This document shows, in pieces, positions 1 through 5,253 of a stretch of 8,598 nt of DNA. The stretch's first letter is position 1; the number at the start of each line of letters is the position of its first letter. The stretch is taken from contig JAJAYV010000095.1 of assembly GCA_026786045.1 (NCBI GenBank), positions 1-8,598 on the forward strand, read 5' to 3'. The position numbers and the translations under genes were made by a program. The DNA is from Frankiaceae bacterium. Lineage in GTDB: Bacteria > Actinomycetota > Actinomycetes > Mycobacteriales > SCTD01. The notes beneath the pieces were generated by a model. That model saw nothing but the letters and a program-made list of their open reading frames with translations. It was not told where the DNA came from and made no database searches.

Positions 1-93
1 GCCGCCGTCGCCGACGCACGTGAAGCGCTCGAGGGCGTACGGCCCGTCGTGGCCCGAGAGCAGGTACGCCCCGGACGTGGTCAGCCCTGCCAC
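1..93 (-). CDS. Partial CDS, unrecognised protein (N-terminal 31 residues only)
   Basis: An open frame on the minus strand starts at a GTG (93-91) inside the last codons of the SahH-like gene and runs off the left edge without a stop. The visible residues include SGAYLLSGHDGPYALERF, which reads like a real protein start and not a shadow frame. It overlaps the upstream gene by 13 bases, so it would be translated after it in the same transcript. An AGGAG lies upstream of the GTG, but about 14 bases away, which is longer than usual, and no other ATG or GTG lies in frame in the visible part. I do not recognise the family and assign no function. The start is uncertain. Confidence 0.5.
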   Translation of the reverse strand, partial: MAGLTTSGAYLLSGHDGPYALERFTCVGDGG

Positions 94-1337
94 GTCGAGA
101 GGTACCGCTCCTGGGCGGCCGTCAGCACGTCGAGCTCGACGCCGAGCGCGGCCAGCTTGGTGCGGGCGACCTCGTCGTCGATGGCCGCCGGCACCTCGTG
201 CACTCCGGGGGCGAGCTCCGCGCGGGCCAGCCACTCCACGGTGAGCGCCTGCACGGCGAAGGAGATGTCCATGACGGCGGCAGGGTGGCCGTCGGCCGCG
301 GCGAGGTTCACCAGCCGGCCCTCGGCCAGCAGCAGCAGCCGCCTACCGTCGGGCTGCTCGTAGGCGTCGACGTGCGGGCGCACCCGGCGGTGGACGGCCA
401 CCGAGGCGGCCAGCAGCCCCTCCACGTCGACCTCGACGTCGAAGTGGCCGGCGTTGGCGAGGACCGCGCCGTCCTTCATGAGCGCGAAGTGCTCAGCGGT
501 GAGCACGTCGCGATCGCCGGTCGTGGTGAGGAAGACGTCGCCCAGGGACGCCGCCCGCGCCATCGGCAGCACCCGGTGTCCGTCGAGGACCGCCTCCAGA
601 GCACGCCGGGGCTCGACCTCGGTGACGACGACGGAGGCACCCAGACCCCTTGCGCGGGCGGCGATCCCGTTACCGCACCAGCCATAGCCCGCGACGACGA
701 CGGTTGTTCCGGCGATCAGGGTGCCGGTGGCGCGCATGACCGCGTCGAGCGTCGACTGGCCGGTGCCGTGCCGGTTCGCGACGAGCAGCTGCATGGGGGT
801 GTCGTTGACGGCCGCCACCGGCAGCCGCAGCGCGCCGTGGGCGGCCATCTGCCGAAGCCGCAGCACCCCGGTGCTGGTCTGCTCGGCGCCGGCCCGTACC
901 CCGTCGAGCAGGTCGGGCCGCTCGGCGTGCAGCAGCCCGACGAGGTCGCAGCCGTCGTCGAGCAGTACGTGCGGGCGCGCGTCGAGCGCTGCTTGCAGGT
1001 GGCCGGCGTGCCCGGCGCGGTCGACGCCGTACCGCGCGTGCACGGCGATGCCGTCGACGACGAGCGCCGCCGCGACGTCGTCCTGGGTCGACAACGGGTT
1101 GCTGGCCGCGAGGTGCAGCTCGGCGCCGCCCGCGGTCAGCGTGCGGGCCAGCGCCGCGGTCTCTGGCGTCACGTGGGCGCAGGCCGCGACGCGCACCCCC
1201 TCCAGCGGGCGCTGGCGGGCGAAGCGCCGGGTCAGCAGTCCGAGCACGGGCATGGCCCGCTCGGCGAAGTCGACCCGGCGCCGGCCGGACTCCGCCAGGC
1301 CGAGGTCGGCGACGTCGGACGGCGGGAGGGCGGGCAC
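81..1337 (-). CDS. S-adenosylhomocysteine hydrolase homologue, short archaeal type, catalytic residues replaced
   Basis: The protein has 418 residues and family-wide similarity to adenosylhomocysteinase, which splits S-adenosylhomocysteine to adenosine and homocysteine with bound NAD. Recognisable blocks are MPVLGLL (30-35), the H55-V-T-x-E-T block, NPLSTQDD (80-87), LDDGCDL (126-132), GTGQST (191-196), the Rossmann motif GYGWCGNG (217-224), NAGHFD (295-300) and GHPAAVM (350-356). GTGQST, GYGWCG and the short C-terminus ending YLSTWQG (no KPDHYRY tail) match the short archaeal/thermophile type, not the roughly 480-residue enzyme common in actinobacteria. Compared with the human enzyme, His55, Asp131, Asn191, His301 and His353 are kept, but Glu156 is Gln (153), Lys186 is Gln (183) and Asp190 is Ala (187). 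A normal hydrolase is therefore doubtful; it may be a pseudoenzyme or act on another nucleoside. The GTG start keeps the family's N-terminal DLGLAESGRRR block; its ribosome-binding site is weak. Confidence 0.88.
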   Translation of the reverse strand: MPALPPSDVADLGLAESGRRRVDFAERAMPVLGLLTRRFARQRPLEGVRVAACAHVTPETAALARTLTAGGAELHLAASNPLSTQDDVAAALVVDGIAVHARYGVDRAGHAGHLQAALDARPHVLLDDGCDLVGLLHAERPDLLDGVRAGAEQTSTGVLRLRQMAAHGALRLPVAAVNDTPMQLLVANRHGTGQSTLDAVMRATGTLIAGTTVVVAGYGWCGNGIAARARGLGASVVVTEVEPRRALEAVLDGHRVLPMARAASLGDVFLTTTGDRDVLTAEHFALMKDGAVLANAGHFDVEVDVEGLLAASVAVHRRVRPHVDAYEQPDGRRLLLLAEGRLVNLAAADGHPAAVMDISFAVQALTVEWLARAELAPGVHEVPAAIDDEVARTKLAALGVELDVLTAAQERYLSTWQG

Positions 1338-1377
1338 CCGCCCATGCTCGCAGGCGCCCGGAGCTCGACCCGGCGTC

Positions 1378-1383
1378 TAGGGT
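1378..1383 (+). promoter_or_regulatory. Putative -10 box for leaderless transcript of the DUF4442-like gene
   Basis: TAGGGT lies 7 bases before the ATG at 1391. A TANNNT box at this distance places the transcription start on or next to the start codon, as in leaderless actinobacterial mRNAs. There is no convincing Shine-Dalgarno sequence and no clear -35 box. Confidence 0.5.
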
Positions 1384-1390
1384 CCAGGCG

Positions 1391-1825
1391 ATGGACATCG
1401 CGTCGCTCATCCACGGCAACCGCGGCTTCGTCGGGACCCTCGGCGTCCGGGTCCTCACGACCGCCCCGGCGCTGCTCCGGCTCGACGCCGGTCCGGAGCT
1501 GCACAACCACGTCGGCGGCCCGCACGCCGCGGCGATCTTCGGGCTCGGCGAGACCGCGGCCTTCGTCGAGCTGCTGTCGCTCTTCGGCGACCTCGTCGAG
1601 ACCGGCGCCGTGCCGCTGGTGAAGGACGCGCAGATCGGCTACTCGGCGATCGCGACCGGGCCGCTGCTGGCTGCGGCCGTGCTCACCGGCGACGAAGCCG
1701 GGGTGCGCGCGAGCGTGCAGGAGCGCGGCCGGGCGACGTTCCCGGTCGAGGTGCGCTTCCGCCGCGAGGACGACGACGTCGAGACCGCGGTCGCGACGTA
1801 CCGGATGGCCCTGCTCCGGTCCTGA
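1391..1825 (+). CDS. DUF4442-like hotdog-fold (thioesterase-like) protein
   Basis: This protein of 144 residues is probably a single hotdog domain. The segment HNHVGGPHAAAIFGLGETAA (38-57) resembles the central hotdog helix of DUF4442/PaaI-type proteins, which usually reads HNHVG(T/S)xHAxALFxLAE. It is followed by alternating hydrophobic strands (74-100, 116-142), as expected for the fold. Family members often hydrolyse acyl-CoA thioesters; the substrate cannot be read from this sequence and no catalytic residue can be assigned with certainty. The protein has no signal peptide or membrane segment, so it should be cytoplasmic. The ATG follows a TANNNT box by 7 bases and has no clear ribosome-binding site, which suggests a leaderless message. 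It is divergent from the SahH-like gene across 53 bases and converges on the C2H2 gene with a single base between the stop codons. Confidence 0.75.
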   Translation: MDIASLIHGNRGFVGTLGVRVLTTAPALLRLDAGPELHNHVGGPHAAAIFGLGETAAFVELLSLFGDLVETGAVPLVKDAQIGYSAIATGPLLAAAVLTGDEAGVRASVQERGRATFPVEVRFRREDDDVETAVATYRMALLRS

Positions 1826-1826
1826 G

Positions 1827-2012
1827 CTACCAGGGCAGGTGCAGCACCGGCTCGAGCTCGGAGGCCGTCGCCTCGTCTCCCGCCGTGCGCTGCTTCGGCG
1901 GCGGCCGGTGCAGCTGCGCCGGTGGCGCGTGGTCCTCGCGCACGTGGACGTCGAACTCGCTGCCGTAGCGGAAGCGCAGGCCGCACAGCGGGCAGTGCAG
2001 GGTGGACATCAT
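1827..2012 (-). CDS. Small C2H2 zinc-finger protein
   Basis: The 61-residue protein carries a textbook C2H2 spacing near its N-terminus: C7-x2-C10-x12-H23-x4-H28, with the core CPLCGLRFRYGSEFDVHV. Hydrophobic positions F14 and F20 fit the finger fold. The rest (29-61) is low-complexity, rich in Pro, Arg and Glu, and gives no clue. Such single-finger small proteins occur in actinobacteria, mostly uncharacterised; nucleic-acid or protein binding is an inference from the motif. Two ATGs stand in tandem (2012 and 2009). A purine-rich GGAGAGAGG (complement of 2018-2026) sits 5 bases before the first and 8 before the second, so either start is possible. The gene lies downstream of the isomerase gene beyond a likely hairpin, and its stop is one base from the stop of the converging hotdog gene. 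Confidence 0.75.
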   Translation of the reverse strand: MMSTLHCPLCGLRFRYGSEFDVHVREDHAPPAQLHRPPPKQRTAGDEATASELEPVLHLPW

Positions 2013-2040
2013 TGCCGCCTCTCTCCGAAGTACCCCTGCA

Positions 2041-2079
2041 CCGTCCGCCCTCGGGCGCCCCCGCGCAAGGGCCGGACGG
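2041..2079 (-). terminator. Candidate hairpin terminator after the isomerase gene
   Basis: Arms CCGTCCG (2041-2047) and CGGACGG (2073-2079) are perfectly complementary. The stem extends through 2048-2051 with 2068-2071 if C2072 is bulged, giving 11 pairs and a 16-base GC-rich loop. It begins 8 bases after the isomerase stop on the minus strand. No T-run follows, which is usual for GC-rich actinobacteria but weakens the call. Confidence 0.45.
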
Positions 2080-2087
2080 CCGGGGGC

Positions 2088-3230
2088 TCAGCTCCAGATG
2101 CGCTGTTTCAGGGCGGTGATGGCGTCGACTGGGGTCGGGTCGATGCCCAGCGCCAGCGCCAGGTAGGCCGACGCCCAGTCGGTGGTGCCGACCAGCGAGG
2201 CGAGGCGGGCGAACGACGAGCTGCCCTCGGCGCGCAGCGCCAGCACCGGGATGTCGCGCTCGCGGGCCAGCTCGGCGCTGACCTCGGCGCGACGGGCGAC
2301 CTGCGGGTGCTCGTCGCTGTCACGCAGCAGCACCAGCGCCAGGCGCGACTCGACGTCGTCGTCGCCGCCGCGGTCGCGGAACAGGTCGTCGGCGTCCCCG
2401 GACGCAGCGCCGCCGGCCATCGGGCCGTCGAAGGCGACGACCTGGTTGTGGTTGGCCTCCGGCAGGGTGCCCCAGGTGGCCGGCGTCTTGGCGTTCTCGT
2501 TGAGCTGGCAGGCGAAGCGGTACGCCACCGCGCCGGCGAGCGGGCTGGTGCCCCAGAGCACCGGCAGCCGGCCCTGCAGGTCGAGCGCGAGGCGCTTGGC
2601 CGGGTTGACCAGCGAGGCGGCGTCGACGCGGCAGCGGTCGGCGACCTCTTCGAGCGTGCGGGCGGCCTCCTCGATGACCTCGGCCGGCGCGGACAGCAGG
2701 CCGAGCTCGGCGGCGGCGACGACGAGAGGGGTCGACAGCGCCCACATGCTGGCCCGCGGCTGGCGGCCCTGGGTGACCGGGACGTGGACTGCCCGGCCGC
2801 GTTGGCCGAGGTCGTCGACGGGTGAGCCCTCCTTGCCCACGCCGAGCAGCCGGCAGCCGCGGCGGACGGCCTCCTCGAGCGCCGAGAGCGTCTCCTCGGT
2901 CGACCCGGAGCAGGACACGACGACGACCAGGTCGACCGGGCCGACCCAGGCCGGCAGGCCGTAGCCACGGTGGGTGACGACCGGCACGGGGCAGCTCGGC
3001 CCGGCGACGGCGGCGAGCACGTCGCCGGCGATGCCGGAGCCGCCCATCCCGCACACCACGACCGCCCGGGGGCGGCCGTCCTCGGCCAGCCGAGCCACGC
3101 CGGCCTCGGCGGCCAGCACGGCCGCCTCGCGCACCTGCGCGGCGGCGGAGGCGATGTCGGGCAGCATCCGCCCGGGATCCCCGGCCTCGAGCCGGGCGAC
3201 GTCGTCGAGCAGGTCCTCGGCGACCGTCAC
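2088..3230 (-). CDS. SIS-domain bifunctional phosphoglucose/phosphomannose isomerase-type protein
   Basis: The protein has 380 residues and two SIS (sugar isomerase) domains. It would interconvert glucose-6-P or mannose-6-P with fructose-6-P in the cytoplasm, feeding mannose-6-P to the phosphomannomutase encoded upstream. The first domain has the phosphate-binding loop CGMGGSGIAGD (60-70) and SCSGSTEETL (106-115; many relatives have Asn at the second-last Ser of SGS). QPRASMW (157-163) supplies the expected Arg159. In the second domain NENAK gives Glu245 and PEANHNQ gives His261, 16 residues apart like Glu203 and His219 of the Pyrobaculum aerophilum enzyme; C-terminal Lys375 (ALKQRI) completes the site. 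All expected catalytic residues are therefore present. The GTG start shares GTGA with the Trm112 stop, indicating translational coupling. Either mannose or glucose use alone is possible; the manB context favours mannose. Confidence 0.88.
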   Translation of the reverse strand: MTVAEDLLDDVARLEAGDPGRMLPDIASAAAQVREAAVLAAEAGVARLAEDGRPRAVVVCGMGGSGIAGDVLAAVAGPSCPVPVVTHRGYGLPAWVGPVDLVVVVSCSGSTEETLSALEEAVRRGCRLLGVGKEGSPVDDLGQRGRAVHVPVTQGRQPRASMWALSTPLVVAAAELGLLSAPAEVIEEAARTLEEVADRCRVDAASLVNPAKRLALDLQGRLPVLWGTSPLAGAVAYRFACQLNENAKTPATWGTLPEANHNQVVAFDGPMAGGAASGDADDLFRDRGGDDDVESRLALVLLRDSDEHPQVARRAEVSAELARERDIPVLALRAEGSSSFARLASLVGTTDWASAYLALALGIDPTPVDAITALKQRIWS

Positions 3231-3397
3231 TGGGGCTTGCGAGCCTCGTCGACGAGCAGCACCGGGATGTCGTCCCGCACTGGGTAGGCCAGCCCGCAGC
3301 CCGTGCAGACGAGCTCCTCAGCGGCCTCGTCGGCCCGCAGGGGGCTGTGGTCGACCGGGCAGGCGAGGATCTCGAGGAGTGCGGCGTCCAGCTTCAT
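3227..3397 (-). CDS. Trm112-type small zinc-binding protein
   Basis: This 56-residue frame begins MKLDAALLEILACPVDHSPL and ends with CTGCGLAYPVRDDIPVLL (31-48) and DEARKPQ. It matches the short bacterial Trm112 family: the N-terminal LLxILACP block, a CxxC knuckle (C31, C34) and the AYPVRDxIPVLL strand. C13 plus the C31/C34 pair remain as possible metal ligands; the usual fourth cysteine position is occupied by D16-H17, as in related actinobacterial copies as I remember them. In eukaryotes and archaea Trm112 is a partner that activates methyltransferases; the bacterial role is poorly known. Its stop overlaps the start of the isomerase gene by four bases (GTGA). The ATG has no Shine-Dalgarno sequence but a TANNNT box lies 7 bases upstream. 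Confidence 0.9.
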   Translation of the reverse strand: MKLDAALLEILACPVDHSPLRADEAAEELVCTGCGLAYPVRDDIPVLLVDEARKPQ

Positions 3398-3404
3398 GGA
3401 ACGG

Positions 3405-3410
3405 ACTCTA
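3405..3410 (-). promoter_or_regulatory. Putative -10 box for leaderless Trm112-isomerase transcript
   Basis: On the minus strand TAGAGT lies 7 bases before the ATG at 3397. It sits in the 40-base gap after the cobT stop, so the Trm112-isomerase pair may have its own promoter besides readthrough from manB-cobS-cobT. No clear -35 box is seen. Confidence 0.5.
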
Positions 3411-3437
3411 GCGACCGACCTGCCCGGCGGTGGGGCG

Positions 3438-4484
3438 CTACAGCTCGCCGATCAGCCCGGTGTCGCGAAGCACCGCGGCGGCCGCTTGCACGAGCGGCAG
3501 CGCGAGGAGCGCGCCGGACCCCTCGCCCAGTCGCAGGTCGAGATCGAGCAGCGGGGCCAGATCGAGGTGGGCAAGAGCCACGCCGGCGGCTGGCTCCGAG
3601 GACCGGTGCGAGGCGATCAGGTAGCCCGGCAGCGCGGGGCACATCCGCACCGCGACGAGTGCGGCGGCGGTCGTGCTGACGCCGTCGAGCAGCACCGGGA
3701 CGCCCGCCGCCGCCGCGCGCAGCATCGCGCCGACCAGCGCAGCGTGCTCCAGTCCGCCCAGTGCGGCCAGGACCCGCAATGGGTCCGGTTGAGGACCGAC
3801 CCGGGCCAGGGCTGCGGCCACCACCGCCGTCTTGCGGTGCAGCGCAGCAACATCCGCCCCCGCACCGGGGCCCGTGACCTCGCCAGGGCTTGTGCCCGTG
3901 AGGTGGCCGGTCAGGCAGGCCGCGGCCGTGGTGTTGGCGATGCCGACCTCACCGAGCAGCAGCAGGTCGGCCCCGTCGTCCAGCAGGTCGCCGGCAGCGT
4001 CGGCCCCGGCGAGCAGCGCCTGCGCGGCCTCCCCCTGTGTCATCGCGTCCTCGACGAGCAGGTTCCGGGTGCCGGCGCGCACGCGGCGGCTGCACAGCCC
4101 GGGCCCGGTCGGCGGTGGTGTCATCAGTCCGACGTCCAGCACGACCAGGCGTACGGCCGACCGGGCGGCGAGCACGGCGGCCACGGAGTCGCCGCGCACG
4201 CATCCGCTGGCGATCGCCGTGCTGAGCGCCTGCGGCCACGCTGACACCTGCTGCGCGTGCACACCGTGGTCAGCGGCGGCCAGGAGCAGAGCCGGCCGCG
4301 CCGACACCCGGGGCGGGCAGCAGCCGGCGACGGCGGCCAGCTGCGGGGAGAGGGCCTCGAGCCTCCCGAGGCTGCCGGGCGGCTTGGCCAGCAGCCCCTG
4401 ACGGTGCGCGGCCTCGGCCCGGGCAGCCTGCGACGTCGCCATCACGGCGTTCACGAGACTGGCCACGTCCGTCACATCGGTCAC
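3438..4484 (-). CDS. cobT: Nicotinate-nucleotide--dimethylbenzimidazole phosphoribosyltransferase
   Basis: CobT moves the phosphoribosyl group of nicotinate mononucleotide onto a lower-ligand base such as 5,6-dimethylbenzimidazole, giving alpha-ribazole phosphate for cobalamin. The 348-residue product matches the family length of about 350. Signatures are KPPGSLGRLE (34-43), AADHGV (70-75), GEVGIANTTAAA (178-189), GPGAG (205-209), LLDGVSTTAAAL (265-276), ASHRSSEP (291-298) and LGEGSGA (319-325). Glu179, Lys218 and Glu321 correspond by motif and spacing to Glu174, Lys213 and the catalytic base Glu317 of the Salmonella enzyme, so it should be active. The frame remains open upstream to 4886, but the family N-terminus fits GTG 4484, which overlaps the cobS stop as GTGA. 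GTGs at 4475 and 4466 are alternatives. Cytoplasmic. Confidence 0.95.
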   Translation of the reverse strand: MTDVTDVASLVNAVMATSQAARAEAAHRQGLLAKPPGSLGRLEALSPQLAAVAGCCPPRVSARPALLLAAADHGVHAQQVSAWPQALSTAIASGCVRGDSVAAVLAARSAVRLVVLDVGLMTPPPTGPGLCSRRVRAGTRNLLVEDAMTQGEAAQALLAGADAAGDLLDDGADLLLLGEVGIANTTAAACLTGHLTGTSPGEVTGPGAGADVAALHRKTAVVAAALARVGPQPDPLRVLAALGGLEHAALVGAMLRAAAAGVPVLLDGVSTTAAALVAVRMCPALPGYLIASHRSSEPAAGVALAHLDLAPLLDLDLRLGEGSGALLALPLVQAAAAVLRDTGLIGEL

Positions 4485-5239
4485 GTCGAGGTCCGCTCGA
4501 CGGCAACGACGGCGGCCATGACGCCGATGTGCGCGACCTGGTTCACCGCGCCGAGCAGGTCCCCCGTCAGTCCGCCGAGGCGTCGTCGGGCCGTCCGGCG
4601 CGCCAGTCCCACGGCGAGCAGCGCGACGGCCAAGGGGAGCCAGAGCGACCAGCCGACCGCCCATGCGGCGACGGCCACCGCCTGCAGCCCCACGGCCAGC
4701 CAGGTGCCCGCGCCCCGGGGGCCGATCACCTTGGCACCCAGTCCCTGGTCGGCGACGGGCGGGAGCGTGCCGGCCAGCAGGACGCCGGCGGCCCGGCCGA
4801 GCACATGTCCGGCGACGACGGCCTGGGCGAAGACGTCGAGGGGCAGCGGCGCGAGCAGCGCCACGCGGAGCAGCAGAGACAGGCACAGCGCTGCGCCGCC
4901 GTAGGTCCCCAATCGGCTGTCGCGCATGATCTCGACGCGCCGCTCAGGGGTCATCCCACCCCACAGCCCGTCGGCGCTGTCGGCCAGGCCGTCCTCGTGG
5001 AACGCCCCCGTGATCATCACCATGACCGTGACGGCGAGCACCGTCGCGGCGGTGCGGCCGAGTGGCGCGGCCAGCGCCCAGCGGGTCAGCACACCGGCCG
5101 CCGCCACGATCAGGCCGACCGCCGGGAAGAACACGCAGGACCGGCGCAGGTCCGCGTCGGTGACCGTGGCCAGCCGCACCGGGATGCGGGTCAGCAGCTG
5201 GACGGCGACCGCCGCCGAGCGGGTCACGTCAGCGATCAC
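4481..5239 (-). CDS. cobS: Adenosylcobinamide-GDP ribazoletransferase (cobalamin synthase)
   Basis: CobS joins adenosylcobinamide-GDP to alpha-ribazole (phosphate), the step that completes the nucleotide loop of cobalamin; it is an integral membrane protein. From GTG 5239 the product has 252 residues, close to the usual ~250. The hallmark Mg-binding stretch GAFHEDGLADSADGLWGG (78-95) is followed by the conserved block ERRVEIMRDSRLGTYGG (99-115). Several hydrophobic segments alternate with short polar loops (about 37-51, 64-77, 116-134, 138-158, 170-200). The N-terminal LLTRIPV (15-21) is typical of the family. The frame is open upstream to 5371, but that part overlaps the manB coding region and is Arg/His-rich noise. 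Start lies 14 bases after the manB stop without a strong ribosome-binding site; GTG 5227 is an alternative. The stop overlaps the cobT start. Confidence 0.94.
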   Translation of the reverse strand: MIADVTRSAAVAVQLLTRIPVRLATVTDADLRRSCVFFPAVGLIVAAAGVLTRWALAAPLGRTAATVLAVTVMVMITGAFHEDGLADSADGLWGGMTPERRVEIMRDSRLGTYGGAALCLSLLLRVALLAPLPLDVFAQAVVAGHVLGRAAGVLLAGTLPPVADQGLGAKVIGPRGAGTWLAVGLQAVAVAAWAVGWSLWLPLAVALLAVGLARRTARRRLGGLTGDLLGAVNQVAHIGVMAAVVAVERTST

Positions 5240-5253
5240 GGGCAACGGGTGCT

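Noticed and set aside
1338..1390. SAH or SAM riboswitch before the SahH-like gene
   Set aside because: The 53-base gap is too short to hold such an element together with the divergent promoter, and no conserved riboswitch core was seen.
198..1622. 474-codon open frame on the plus strand opposite the SahH-like gene
   Set aside because: It has Gly/Arg/His/Asp-rich low-complexity composition and no motif, and it lies opposite a gene with clear family motifs. It is a GC-driven shadow frame that also runs into the hotdog gene in another frame.
1839..2825. 328-codon open frame on the plus strand opposite the isomerase gene
   Set aside because: Antisense shadow of a well-supported gene, with Gln/Arg/Gly-rich noise and no recognisable domain.
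3422..3436. Terminator hairpin after cobT (GCCC/GGGC arms)
   Set aside because: A four-pair stem in GC-rich DNA is expected by chance, and the site overlaps the Trm112 promoter region.
3303..4244. 313-codon plus-strand frame opposite Trm112 and cobT
   Set aside because: It spans two real genes on the other strand and their junction, with no motif.
4485..4886. Upstream extension of the cobT frame
   Set aside because: The added residues are Arg/Pro/Gly-rich, overlap cobS, and precede a GTG that gives the normal CobT length and N-terminus.
5240..5253. Cobalamin riboswitch upstream of cobS
   Set aside because: Only 14 bases separate manB and cobS, and neither that gap nor the 22 bases before manB can hold the ~200-base element.
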